A stretch of 64,000 bases of DNA from NCBI GenBank assembly GCA_038363925.1, contig JAQQWL010000010.1:744001-808000 (forward strand), in the 5' to 3' direction. The position numbers were made by a program, and so were the translations under genes. This document shows, one piece after another, positions 47,515 to 60,367 of the stretch. This DNA is from Apiospora phragmitis (lineage: Eukaryota > Ascomycota > Sordariomycetes > Amphisphaeriales > Apiosporaceae). The notes beneath the pieces were generated by a model. That model searched no databases and was not told where the DNA came from. It saw only the letters and a program-made list of their open reading frames with translations. Position 1 is the stretch's first letter. Each line of letters opens with the position of its first letter.

Positions 47515-49258
47515 CTATACAGCCATTATGCGGATTGAAATATCTAGACTGTCATCATGGCGGAGAGAAGTGATCCGCCGGGGAACCAGCGTAGCCCTCT
47601 TGGCCAGCCGCAGTTCCTGGACCATCGCCTCAGAGAGTTCCATGCGCCGAGCCTGTCGGTTATCTGCGACTGAAGGCGAAAGATGTGTGTCAGCTTCATC
47701 GTCGGGTCCCTCCTTCTCTTCGGCATGAAGAACGGCCCAGAAGCCAATGTAGGCAGATAAGAGAGACGGGGCCACAATTGATTACTCGGGAAAAGCGTAG
47801 AAGCAAACTTACGTGCAGCATCATCCGGAGAGAACGTAGAGCCACCCTTTTCATTGTCGTCACTGCCGGGACTGTCATCGTCTGACCCGGTCCGGGAACC
47901 GCCGAACTGGACGGGGCATAAGCTAAAGCACCCCCTCACGGGCCATCTCGTCACGGGCCACCGCGTTTTACCCTACGAACGCGTCTTTTCACCGTGCATC
48001 CTAATTAGAAAACTTTTTAATTTAATTATTACTTTTTATTTTTTAAAGTTATTATTACCTTTATTTTTTTCGCTTATTTCTACTCTTTATATATAAGCTA
48101 TATTATAATTATATAGTATAGGTTTTAAATATAAAAGTTTTTAGTTTATTAAAAAAAAGGTTAAGAATGTTACGATCGGCGGGTTGGTCCCCCCGCGGGT
48201 AGCACTTAAGGCGTAGAATTGGACAGAAATGACCCGAAGAGTCATTTCCGAAGCTTTTGCTTTGTGGCGCAGTGGTTAGTCCACACACACTATAATAAAG
48301 AATTGCTTTAAAAAAGTACTTAAATACGGTCCTTAAGTTAAAACCTATAAAAATAAATATATTAAAAATATATCATTAAGTTAAAATTAATGTATTAATT
48401 TCTTTTATAATTAAAAACGGTTAAAAAGCGGTTAAAATTTATTTATAAAATTACTCGAAGCTATTATTATTAAAATACGTTATTTTAAAAGATATAAAAG
48501 TTACTTAAGTATATTTAAAGCTATTAAAAGTAGTTAAAAAAAATTAACACTTAATTTCTTTATTAAATTAGCTTTAATACTTATTAAAACACCTTTTAAT
48601 AACTAGGAATTATAAAATAATAATTAAAAATTAACTATTATAAACCTTACTTTTAAAATACTCTCTTAATGATTCTTTATTAAAAAGGTTAATAAAGCCT
48701 TAAATTAAAGCGTTAATAAAATCGCGTATCTCGAAACTTAAGTTAGTTATTTTTAAATTAAACTCGATAAAAAGATGATAAAAATACGTTAAAAAGTAAG
48801 AATCGCACTAGGACAACGATTTATTCGTATAGCTAATATATGCCGAGCTAAGCGGAAGCTAAAAAATAAGGTTATATACGAGGATAAAGCTAACGACATT
48901 AAAGTGCTAAGAGGGCCTCGTAACATTATAAAAGCTATAAAAGATGATAGCATAGAGGCGGAGGACTATATTATTATTAAAAATAACGAAAAATAGTATA
49001 TTTACGTTAATTCTAGCCGTAAAAATGGCTTTGATTACAGGGGTAAGGGTAGCTCAGTAAAGTAGCCCGTGAGGGGGTGCTTTAGCTTATGGGGCATAGC
49101 TCGGGCGCAGAGGTCTCTAAAGAGTGCAGTCGCTTGAGGCGGTCGGGGTCGTGGCGCCGCCAGCAGCGGCACTGGTAGGGCGCCGCGCAGAGGGAGGCCT
49201 CGGAGCTGCGTAGGTGCTTCTCGATGCAGTTATAGTACGTTTGGTTGTTGAAGCACAT
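47515..49258 (-). pseudogene. Small Cys-rich protein gene split by a transposon
   Basis: The right part (49258..49088) encodes M-C-F-N-N-Q-T-Y-Y-N-C, many Cys and His residues, then S-A-P-E-L-C-P. The left part (47918..47813 and 47717..47515, joined by a 95-bp GTAAGT intron) continues P-V-Q-F-G-G-S-R and ends with an amphipathic helix and I-S-I-R-I-M-A-V. If the transposon and one TA are taken out, the codons CCC ATA TGC CCC run on in the same frame, and the three exons total 480 nt (159 aa). With the element in place the frame stops two codons into it. Cys spacing hints at zinc binding. I do not recognise the family by name. Confidence 0.75.
47919..49089. mobile_element. TA-flanked DNA transposon (Tc1/mariner-pogo type), AT-degraded
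   Basis: The element 47921..49087 (1167 bp) has perfect 23-bp terminal inverted repeats starting AGCTAAAGCACCCCCTC, flanked by TA on both sides. The left arm repeats CACGGGCCA a second time just inside. The interior 48000-49000 is extremely AT-rich, as after RIP, except for a GC island at about 48170-48300. No transposase could be read. The right third, on the plus strand, retains a Lys-rich helical open stretch (about 48830-48990) that may be the end of one. It sits inside the coding exon of a small gene. Confidence 0.88.
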
Positions 49259-52200
49259 GTTGATGATGATGGCGGTCCGGCGCGTTCCACCAGCGAACCC
49301 ACTAGACAAAGGAGTAGAGTGTTAAAGGCGAGTGTATCTAGGGTAAACGCCACAGTAGAGGAGGGCAATAGATAAACTACTCGGATTCTTATCAAGTGTA
49401 GGACTCACTGAGCATACCGACACTTGAAGACTGACTCTGTGAAGGTGGAGATGGGCGCGGATCGCGGGGGAAAGTGGAGAGAGAAGAGAGACAGCGGGCT
49501 AGCGGGCAGCGCGCGAGCGGGCGCCGATGAGGTGGAGTAATGGGGTTTTGGCGGTCCATCCCGCGCACTAAGCCTGTTTAATGTGGCGCACCTTGTGGGT
49601 GTGCTTGTCCCAGCCGCCGTTGACGTTCATGACGGCGATGATGGTCATTCGTGAGCACCTTAAATTACATAAACTTGTCGTAATGGCTCCCGCTCCTCCC
49701 CAGGATGAAATTGTGCACGCCTCGAATGCTTCGTATCTTGAAAAGGCTAAAGGCCTCGTTTGGAGAAGCGCAGGGAGCGCGAGGATGACAGTTAAGTATT
49801 ATTACTTGCTGCCATGCTAGCCATGTCTTCCAAGATGAAATGGAAAAACGCTGGCCAAAATGTCTATTCTGTTGATCGCTGGTAGCAAGTGGTTTCTCGG
49901 AGTAATACAGTACTCGAAAGCCATTCGATTACCAAAAGTCAATTCTTGACCCGACCAGTCGGTTGCTATTCTTATCGCCAAGGGTTCACAAGGTAAGTGT
50001 TAAGAGGTTATTCAGGCAATGCATGTCATGGCCGCTTAGCAGAACGTTTGGTGGCCACGACTGCGATCGGTGACAGGAATAGTTGCGCATGGGGTCATTC
50101 CTTTGATGCATGTTTGGGCTGCAAGCAGGATAGATAGGGCAGGACGGCATGCGCTGGCCACTGGCTGTTACATTTTGTATGCCTTGCGCCGTTGCATCAC
50201 CGCGGCAAGGAGGCACGCCGCCATGAGAGTTGTTTGCCAACCTTATCGCATCATGCTTGCTATTTTCTGGAATATCCGACCGAAATAGCGCCTGTCAGTT
50301 TTCTAAGCACACCATCGGCGGCTTGCGGTTGGTTGTTGGGTGGTTTCAATAAGCCTCTACCATGATGGCGGGTGTCCCCAACTGGGGCGCTACTGGTAAG
50401 GGATTGAGCGGAGATCACATCATGCGAACGATATACCGGATGTAAAATAGCAGTCAATTATCTCGCCCACCATCTTCGTCGCCGCCGTCGTCCTGATATA
50501 TGAGAATACACCAGACAGACACGGTTCGAAGACCAGTTGCAAAAGAAAAGCGCGCGAGGCGCGCACATATTCCCAGTGCGACATCGCTTCTTCCAGTGGG
50601 CAAAGTGGCTCAAGATGATTCGCCGGCGCCAGTCCTGTATTGGTCCAATGCGGTTTAGCAGCCCCTCCCCTACCATCCACCACCCCTACTTAGCACTACC
50701 CTGTTGCCGTCCCCAGCCAGCCAGCCATCGAATGTAGGAATTGGAATTGGAGAAGAATGAGCACGTGCTATATCTTATGTAGTGAAGTCGGCGATGATAT
50801 TCCATATGTTGTGGGCTTCTGTTCTGAGCTTCTGTTCCGAGTTACCTTCTCGAGGAAGGTGGCCAGTATTCACGAGTAGGTAGAGTGCAGAGACGAAAGA
50901 TGGATTGGATGCTTCTGGAATGCGATCCATGAATCAACACAAGTTTAAGTCCGATGCTGTGGTGCAGGGGGCCGGGGACGAACCTTCACTCTAAGGCCCA
51001 TCTACTGGCACGTGGGGGCCATGCCAATTGGCCAGAAGCCCCTGCTGAAACAGAGGTGGAAAATGGTTTCTCCCACTGTTTGTGTCAGTCAGAGCTGGCG
51101 GCACATCACCTATCCACCCCCGGCCTGTTTACCGTTTTCTGTTTCTGGAAGAACGCATCAGACCATGCTTCTGACCATGCCAACTTTACATGATCGCCAG
51201 CTCACGCTATCGGTATAACTGACCCAGCAGCCTGGGTGGCCTATGGACAGGTGCATCATGCAGTTGGTTCGGTCTGCTGCCCAGCGACATATTCTAGACG
51301 CTCTTTTGAGGATGGCGAATTAAGCAAAATGCAGGCCGTCGCAGTCGAGAAAGAGGAAGCATCCGACTTTTGCGGTCAAACATTGCTGCTTGCGGTGTCG
51401 CAAACATTGCGCTCCACTGAGGGTCCACTGTGAGTGAATATGGCAAAATGTCTTGGCTATAGTACCGAGTCGGACAACATACGCGGCGGACGACCCCTTC
51501 ATACAGGAAACATGCAAAGTGAGCAAATCACGGGCCGATACTCTCGGTTGGAGCTTCTGCTACATTCGTACTCACTCACCTTTGTCTTGGTCATTGAACC
51601 CAATGAGGGCCCATCTTCCGCTCTCAGAGATTGATGAAACCGATGGAAACTGATTTGGGTAGGACATGGCTTGCCCCCATAGGCCACCTAGCTGCAGCAC
51701 AACATCTCCATACCAGCGTGGCACAGGGACAGAGGAAACAAGATGCAATCTAGTAGCAATCTAGGGATGGCATTGCCACTTGATACGATGGCATTTGGCC
51801 TATCTGGATCCATCTGCTCGGTAACGTACGATCCCTCCGAGCATCGCTTCCATTGGACCTTATTGGCTGCTTGGTTAGGTCGCAAAAGACTTGAAGCTGC
51901 GGAGTCCACCCATGTTTGATGGTGTGCTAATTGAGATCAACGGCCAAACCACCATGCACTTTGGCACTGTCCACTGCGGCGTAGCTGTCCAATCAATCCC
52001 ACTATAACCCTTGCAACTTGCTGCAAAGATCAAGGGCAGCTTCCTAAATGGGACTCTCCGGCCAGCGGGCCGGGGGTTCTGTCTTATCACGACAGCATTG
52101 TTGCACTTAATACCAAGAATACCAAGACTTCGGGGTAGTCAAAGAAGAGCTGGTCCCCAATCTCAGATGCTTACCCGCCTTGAAGCTGGGTTTCCCATAT

Positions 52201-52324
52201 CCTCTATAAGCTTTCCTTGGGTGTTTGGGCGACCAGCCAAATCTGCTTTATCTTCATGTAGCCCAGCTGTCGCCGTTATCACCAACTCTTGTGTTGGCAT
52301 CGCGGGTCAGTTTGCCCAGCAAAT
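49259..52324. other. 3-kb region without a supported gene
   Basis: Upstream of the disrupted Cys-rich gene (its promoter lies at about 49260-49560) and upstream of the ABC transporter. Short ORFs occur on both strands but I find no domain, intron logic or repeat in them. Confidence 0.45.
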
Positions 52325-55300
52325 ATGGAAACTACGCGGGATGTCTTCGAGACCATATGCGGCGATGGCTCGTTCGGCCCGAGTGTGAGGTCTCCGGAGT
52401 GTCGAGGCGGCGGCTTCGATTTTACGCGTGAGTGGTGGCCGTGTTGCGAAACCATTGGAGGAACCAGCAAGCGTACTAATGCACCACAATCTTACCTACA
52501 GTCCTGTTCTCCCTGCAGCCTTGTTCATCGCATTAGCAGCAATACGTTCTTTCAGTCTTGTCGGTAAAAGGCCAACTGTGAGACGAAACTTTGTTGTACT
52601 ATTGCAAATTGGTGCGCAACAAAATCCTCCATTTCCCCTACATTTCAATGCAGGCACTGTGACTTACACCGAATAGGTCGCTATAAGTGTTTACACCGGT
52701 CTTCAAGTGGCTCTCCTGGTTCTGGCGATCAAGACTAGCCTCCGAACAAAAGCCACACTTGTTTCAGCCGTCTTGTCATTGGTCACCGGGCTCAGCTTGG
52801 CGCTTCTCTCTCACCTTGAGCATGCAAAGTCAATCCGGCCTTCCTTCATAATCAATACTTACCTCATTGCCACGATCGTCTTCGACATCGCTCGTGTTCG
52901 CACGCAATGGCTTTCTCAGCGCAATGGTGACGCTGTTGCCGGGGTCTTAACCACATCTCTCGCCATCAAGTGCGTCATGGCTGTCTTGGAGTCCATTGGG
53001 AAGCAGTCCTTGCTGCTCGAGCCTGATCACCACTTTTCGCTGGAAAGCACGAGTGGGGTAGTCAGCAGGAGTTGGTTCTGGTGGCTCAACTCCCTGCTTT
53101 TCGCCGGCTTCAGGAAGGTACTGAGTCTCGAGGATTTGCCATCCATCCATGAGAAGGTCAACCCCGAACGCCTGTCCCAACGCATCCACGCTACATGGAA
53201 GAACTGTAAGAACGCCTTTAGTGAACCCTCAAATCGAAGATCCGGTTGGCTAAGACGAGGTAGGGAACCAAAAGAGAAAACATGCACTGGTACTAGCCTG
53301 TGTCTGGAGCCTCCGCTGGGAGATTCTCATGAACTTGGTACCCAAGTTTTTTGTTGTCGGCCTGATGACTAGCCAGACATTCTTGATTCAGGATGCTGTT
53401 CAATATATCCAAGCTGACCCAAGTGATGGCAACAACAACGGTTATGGCCTTATTGGGGCTTCTGCCTTTGTGTACATATCCTTTGCGGTAAGAAGATGCC
53501 TCAGCATTATTGATGTTTCATATGCTGATCCAATACCGATTAGTTCTCGACCGGATGGCATTCCCATCTAACCATTCGAACCATGTCAATGTTGCGCGGC
53601 GAACTCATCTCCCTCATTTACATAAAAACGACTACGCTTCCGATCACCAGTGTCAACGAGTCTGCCGCCACGACTCTAATGAGTACGGATGCGCAGAGGA
53701 TTTCGGAGACATTCCAACTCCTTCTCATAGACACCTTGCCGCTCGTCACACAATTGGCTCTTTCTATCTACGTTCTCTACTTGCAGTTAGGTGCGGTATG
53801 CGTAACGCCCATAATCATCGCAATCGGTATGTTTCCTTCAAAACCGCGCCTCCGCCCTCTCCTGAGCTTCGTGGGATGGTAATGCTGATGAACAAACAGT
53901 CTCTGTGGGACTTTCTACCGTCCTAGCTTCGCGTATTGGCCCCAGACAGAAAAATTGGCTGGAAGCCACGCAGAAACGAATCAATTACACGATGGAAATT
54001 TTTGGTGCGATGAGGAATGTGAAGATGTTAGGACTGGCCAAGCAGATGGAGTATAATATCCAGAATATGCGTGAGAAAGAGATGAAGGTCTCGAGGCGGT
54101 ATCGAAGGCTTCACGCGCTGAATATCACTTTAGGTAAAGACTGTTTACTTCAAGGTTATGGAATATTGTGCTGACCCCAGCTTCAAGTCAACATGCGAAC
54201 CATTCTCGCCGGCCTATCTCTCTTCGCGAGATATGCAATCGTTGCCCGCATAAACGGAACCGAGGGAATGTCTATTTCACAGGCTATCACATCTCTGGCA
54301 GGCATGATGGTTCTTGCGCAGCCACTGATCATGATCCTGTACGCGGTACCTTTTGGATGGAGCGCGCTAAGCTGTTTCACGAGAATACAGGAGTTCCTCA
54401 ATGAAGAATCCCGTGTCGATTCAAGATCGCTTCTTTCGACGGACAGCCCGCCTGATTTACCCAAAGGAGAAGGAATCATTCCAACGAGTCTCACGAGTCT
54501 CATCAGGGTCCCATGTACGCGGTTCCTACATAAGAGTTGGAAAGGCCGATTTCGCGTGGTCCAGCTCGGACGATGCTGTTGTTAAGGGCTTGGAGACTCA
54601 TATCGGACCTGATTGCTATTTGACGATCATCGTGGGGCCCGTAGGATGTGGCAAGTCTACGTTACTAAAGGGGCTTTTGAGCGAAACATCGAAGACGGAC
54701 GGTATGGTATCGGTCTGCTCCCCTGAAATCGCATATTGCGACCAGACGGCTTGGATCATCAACGGGTCGATCCGGGAGAACATCATTGGCAAAACCGAAT
54801 TTGACGAAAACTGGTACCGATCAATCATCCAAGCGACAGCTCTCGAGGTTGATCTGCGACAGTTGCCTGATGGGGATTCAACTATTGTGGGAAGCAAGGG
54901 CCTCAAGCTGAGTGGAGGTCAGAAAGCGCGCGTGGTAAGATAGATACTTTGAAACCTGGGAACATCCAGAGACTGACGGATTGTGTAGTCAATCGCTCGG
55001 GCTATATATGCCCGCAAGTTACTGGCAATCCTTGATGATGTGCTGAGTGGGCTAGACGCTGTGACAAAGGAGCATGTCTTCCGGAGGGTGTTCGGGCGAG
55101 ATGGTCTGTTCCGCAAGTCAGGAACGTCAGTGGTGTTAGCAATCCATTCAGGTAAGGCTTCAGCTATGGCTTCACCATCCCATAATACTAATAGGCTTCG
55201 CAGTTAAACGGCTTCCGGAAGTCAATCTGATTCTAGCATTGAATGAGAACGGCGAGATTGTTGAGCAAGGAACTTTCTCTGAACTTAACACTCCTGGCAG

Positions 55301-57780
55301 CTACATACATACACTCCAGGTCAAAATACAGAAAGAGGAACAGGAACATGAAGTTGTAGAGGCTGTTTCTGAGCCAATTGACGAGAAGACCAAGGAAATC
55401 ATCGAAGTCGAGGAAAAGGCCGAGGCCGAAGCCGACAAGAGCCGCCAACTAGGAGATTGGAATATATACAGATACTATGGGCGCGCACTGGGTCCTATGG
55501 CGTTAATCACTTGGATATTCCTCCTGGGAAGTAGTCAAACATTCGTGGGCTTGGGACGTAAGTGTCTCTATCCCATGCGTGAGCTATGGAACTCGTTCAC
55601 TTACTGACATACCTCAAGAGATTTGGATCAACTGGTGGGCTGAGGACAACGAAAACGGCGGGCCGGACCGAGCAGGCTATTTGCTAGGAATCTACGCCAT
55701 GTTCAACTGCTTCGAAGCCATTCTGACCATGATGGCTGTCGGGTATGTGAATGATCTAACCAGCCGAAGGTACCACCTGACTAATTTGTCGCGCGTAGTT
55801 TCCTATGGATCGTTATCGTGCCTCGATCCGGCAACCACTTCCACCAAGCGATGATCACCGCAGCTATGAAGTTTGTACTTCGATCTCAACTCTTCTATAT
55901 ATATACTCATATTTTGTTAGGGCACCTTTATCTGTCTTCTACGAGACAGAGACCGGAGTTCTGGTCAATCGGTAAGCCATTAATGATAATGCCAGCAAAG
56001 TGATTCTTACTCACAGCATCACAGGTTCAGTCAAGACATCCGACTTGCCGATATGGTTCTCCCTCAGTCCATGGGCAACGTCGTCTTCCGTAAGTTGCTA
56101 AAACACCTTCAATAAGACGCGGCTAGGCACTAACTTCTTAAATGTAGAATCCGCGGGCATGTTGATCGTCGTTGCCGTGGCTATCAACGCGATCCCTTGG
56201 ACTGCCGTTGTTTTCCCCCCTATCGCCGTTGTCTCTACTTCGTTCAACGCTTCTACCTGCGCTCCTCTAGGCAGCTGCGAATACTCGAGTATGTAAAATC
56301 ACACAAACGGTGGCATGGTCGGGTTCTAATCCAGACTGTAGGATCGAAGCGAACGCCCCTCTCTTCTCGCACTTCATCGAGTCGCTCAACGGCCTGGTCA
56401 CCATTCGCTCCTACGGTTGGGTCGGCGACTACGTTGCCAGAAACATGGAGCTGCTGGACCAATCCCAGACCCCTTCGTATCATCTGCAATTCATACAGCG
56501 GTGGCTGGTCTTTGTTCTCGACATGATCGTCGCTGGTCTTGTCATTATCGTCATGGGCTTGTCGGTGGCGCTCCGTTCCAAGCTCAACGATGGTTATCTC
56601 GGTGTCGCGCTGGTGCAGCTGATGACGCTATCGTACGAACTCACGGGAATCGTCCAGCATTGGACCATGCTCGAGACGTCGATTGGGGCCATCACGCGCA
56701 TCAAGGACTTTGCCGAGAAGACGCCGGACGAGAGCGGGCCGGACGAGACCGACGCTCCCACTGCCGACTGGCCGAGTCGGGGTACCTTCAAGTTTGAGAA
56801 CGTGTTTGCATCTTACGGGTAGGTTGTTGTCGCTGGTAACTCTTATGCTGATTCTGACGCTGACCTTCTTGTGTGTTTGTTAGGAATGGAAAACCCGCAG
56901 TCTTGAAGGACATCAGCTTCACTATCAAAGCGGGTGAAAAAGTGGGCATTTTTGGCAGAACTGGCAGGTTCGTGGTTGCTTCTTTTCACATGCCTCGCCC
57001 TCATTTCCCTTCCTCTGAGCCCATCACTGATACACTTGTGGATATAGTGGAAAGAGCTCAACGACTCTGGCAATATTACGCATGATAGACATCGAAGCCG
57101 GCAAGCTAACATTGGACGATGTGGACCTAACCACGATCAAGGGCTCCGTCGTTCGGGAACGCATCATCTGCCTGACCCAGGAGGCCTTCATCTACCCAGG
57201 CTCCATCCGCGCCAACATCGACCCGCTCAGCCAATCGAACGACGAAGACATCGCCACCGCCCTGCAAAAGGTCGGGCTCTGGACGGTGCTCCAGAGCAAG
57301 GCCGCGGCCACGACCGCGAAGAAGACTACTACTACTACGGACGACGATTCTGCCACCGCCGCCACCCCCTCGGAGGTCCTGGACACAGCCATGGACACGG
57401 AATTCCTGTCGCACGGCCAGCGGCAGCTCTTCTGCCTCGCGCGCGCCCTGCTCAAGCCGGGCCGGGTGCTGATCCTGGACGAGCCGACGAGCAGCGTCGA
57501 CAACCAGACCGACGCGCAGATGCAGCGGGTCATCCGCTACGAGTTCCGCGGCCACACCGTCGTCATGATCGCGCACCGGCTGTCGTCGCTCGTCGACTTC
57601 GATAAGATCGCCGTGCTCGACGGCGGGCGCCTTGTCGAGTTCGGAAGCCCCGCGGAGCTGTTGGGGAACGCGTCGGGGCATTTCTCCAGGTCGTACAACA
57701 AGTCGTCGTCCAAAGAAGCATTATTAAGATCGATGACGATTATGATTTACGTATTTCATATCCATATGCATATGACATGA
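52325..57780 (+). CDS. ABC transporter, ABCC (MRP-like) multidrug type
   Basis: Seventeen exons from ATG 52325 to TGA 57780. The sixteen introns I placed are 50-99 bp. Exon total is 4444 nt, one more than 1481 codons, which fits a single extra G near 54508 between TMD1 and NBD1. Corrected length is 1480 aa. The layout is TMD0 (five helices), TMD1, NBD1, TMD2, NBD2. NBD1: G-P-V-G-C-G-K-S-T (Walker A), Q-T-A-W-I (Q-loop), L-S-G-G-Q, L-D-D-V-L-S-G-L-D (D in place of the catalytic Glu, usual in fungal ABCC NBD1). NBD2: G-R-T-G-S-G-K-S-S (split by intron 56968..57047), L-S-H-G-Q-R-Q, L-I-L-D-E-P-T-S-S-V-D, M-I-A-H-R. One complete ATP site is expected at the interface. Exports conjugates or drugs at plasma or vacuolar membrane. 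Confidence 0.93.
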
Positions 57781-58061
57781 TGACCGAGAGTATCACTTCG
57801 GAAAGAACGAGCCATATGAAGATGGTGGATCTAGCGCATCATTTACCAGTCGATATTTGTTTGGATACCCTCTTTAGATAAGAAACTGAAATTGATTCAC
57901 ATGCTTTTTGGTCATCATTCTGCCTTGCCTATTGCGAGTCTATGAACTCGTCATCTGATCTGATCAATACGAAACTTCGTCATCTCATGAAACACGTCGC
58001 CGATTTTCTGGCCCAGTCTTTATATCTCAACATGGTTATGTTCCTACTTGTCGAATTGCTT
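57781..58061. other. Intergenic between convergent genes
   Basis: 281 bp between the ABC transporter and the S9 peptidase ends. Nothing else seen. Confidence 0.5.
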
Positions 58062-60367
58062 TCACCCAACCCGAGCAATCGTCTTCCTCCACCATGCCTC
58101 CTCCTCCTCATGCGCCTTGAGCAAGTTCTCCCCCCTTGCGGAACCCATGGCCCTCGCCGGGGAACTTGACGAGCTTGACCTCCCCGCCGCGGGCCCGGAT
58201 GTCGTCGTACATGGTGTAGGCCTGCGAGATGGGCACGACCTTGTCGTCCTCGCCGTGGCAGATGAGCAGCGGGGCCGTGATGTTGCCCGCGTGATGGACG
58301 GGCGAGCGGTCGCGCATTACCTGCTCCTTGTCGGCGTCCGTCATGCCCGGCGTGAAGAGCAGGAAGTCGACGTAGTGCGACTCCATCTTGTGCGTCTCCT
58401 GCAGCAGCAGTTTCACGTCGCTGATGCCGTAGTAGCAGGCGCCGCCCGCGAACAGGGCCGGGTGTTGGCACAGCGCCTGCAGGACCGAGTAGCCGCCCGC
58501 GCTGCCGCCGCGGATGCCGACGCGGCGCCCGTCGATGAGGGGTGGGGTAGAGGTGGAAGAGGATAGGTGTCGGACGCTCTCGGCGATGTCGTTGACGTCG
58601 ATGGCTCCCCAGCGGCCGTTCAGGAGCTCGCGGTACGTCTTGCCGTGCCCGTCCGAGCCGCTGTAGTTGATCGCGAAGGTCGCGTACCCCCGCGCGTTCC
58701 AGTACTGCATCGAGAGGGCCAGGCCTGGGCCGGTGTGGCCCGTGGGACCCCCGTGGGACTGCACGATCAGCGGCGGCTTGGTGCCCTCAGGGCCCTTGTA
58801 CTCCAGGTTATGCGGGGGCCAATAGAAGCCGTGGATCTCGCGCTTCGGTCCGCTCTTGGCTGAGAAGTGGATATGTTGAGGCGTGGAGAAGATCTCGGGG
58901 TTCAGGACCTCATCAATCGACCACCGAATATTGGTCAGCTTGCGGTTGTCTCTGGCGCCATCGTCGTTGTCAGTGATATCGACAAGGTAGAAGGCTTGCG
59001 GCGTGGTATCTCCGCCCCCGATGACAATGAAAGATGTGTCTGATAAACGATACAAGCCGTCATAGGTTATTTCCGATAGCGGAAGTGAGAGATCTTGCGA
59101 TTGCAAAGTCTCAGGGTTGAAGGCGATCACCTTGTCGGATCCGTTCTCTGTGGCGACTGCCACGATGCACTCTTTGGAAAGGATCGCATATGTGTGACTA
59201 TGTTCTGTGAGCTCTCTTGATCCATCTTGAAAGGGATTGGGGGTAGGGCTCAAACCAACCTGCCAATGAACATGGACGCGCTGCCGAACTCAGCCTCTTC
59301 ATACCGCTTAAGATCCAGCAGCGCCATATCACCACCCGGTCTGCGTCGGTAAAACTGACGGTAGTTCGTCTTCTCATAGCAAAAGTAAAGAAACCCGTCG
59401 GCGCCCCAGCGCGGCTCGGTGACGGTCATGCCGTCTTCGCCAGCGACCCACTCCACGTTGCTCACGGCGCCGTCCTCGTCGTTCCAGTCAGCCCAGTACA
59501 GCTTCACACCCGACCAGGGCATGTCGGGGAAGTCCCACTGCACCCAAGCGATCTTCCCGCCGTCGGCGCTGAAGCTGGGGTACATGTAGAAGTCGGCCCC
59601 CTCGACGGCGCGGCGGACCTCGCCCGTGGCCGTGTGGATCACCACGACGTAGTTGCGGACCTGGTCCGGCACCGCGGAGGCGTGGTCCTCCTGCACGGCC
59701 AGGACCCAGGGCGAGCCGGGGCGCGGGGGCGCGGCGAAGTCGGCGTAGCGCAGCGTGTCGCTCTCCGCCAGCAGGCACGTCACTTTCTCTGTGTCCACAT
59801 CCAGGATCTGCACGGTGCAGTCGCTGAAGTTGCAGAAGATGACGCGGGGCCCAGCATCACCATCGTCGCCCTTGCCGTCATCACTGGGGGGAGAAGCGCG
59901 TACGCGCCGCCGCCGTACTCGTACACGCGGCTGCGGGCGCTGTACCCCTCGGGCAGCACGGTGTGGCAGCTATAGGTTGCGCCGCTCTGAGAGGCCTCGA
60001 CGAGGTGGTAGATACCGTCAGGGCGTGCTTCGGTGAAGAAGGTCCGCCCAGTGCGACTCTATAGCATGCATCGTCATGAGTACTCTGACAAAAGAAGGCT
60101 GCCGAGTTCGGACATGGATAAAGTAAAGCAAACCAAAGAGACATCATCACTCACGCAGACTCTCGGGGAGAGCAATTTGCGGCTGCCGCGGAACAAAGCC
60201 TCCTTGGTGATGTCGCTCTTCCATTGTCCGTAAGGTGCCTCAACCTTCTTCTTTTCTGTTGCTCGTATAGCATCGGGTGTCACGTCAGGGTTGCCGCTCA
60301 AAAGTTCGGGAGCTCTGGAGGGCATCACCCCACCATCCTCTGGTGCTTGGCTTGTGCCCGATGCCAT
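58062..60367 (-). CDS. S9 family serine peptidase (acylaminoacyl/dipeptidyl peptidase type), two frame breaks
   Basis: Exons 60367..60155, 60058..59260 and about 59197..58062 total 2148 nt (715 aa). The N-terminal part is a beta-propeller (Y-E-Y-G-G-G-A-Y, W-V-Q-W-D-F-P-D-M-P-W). The C-terminal alpha/beta-hydrolase domain has S-H-G-G-P-T-G, the nucleophile loop G-I-R-G-G-S-A-G-G-Y, the acid loop H-G-E-D-D-K-V-V-P and the His loop P-G-E-G-H-G-F. There is no signal peptide, so it is cytosolic. Two breaks are seen. One C is missing in a six-base run near 59890 (propeller). One G is extra in a six-base run near 58130, after the catalytic His; unrepaired, the protein stops at 58108. Repaired, the C-terminus is a helix ending W-W-R-K-T-I-A-R-V-G. 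Both sit in G/C runs and cancel, so sequence error is likely. Confidence 0.9.

Noticed and set aside
48260..48330. Functional tRNA gene at TGGCGCAGTGGTTAG
   Set aside because: No B box follows; the downstream sequence is AT-degraded and cannot form the remaining arms.
57127..57681. A 184-aa minus-strand ORF opposite ABC NBD2
   Set aside because: Antisense shadow of a well-supported nucleotide-binding domain exon.
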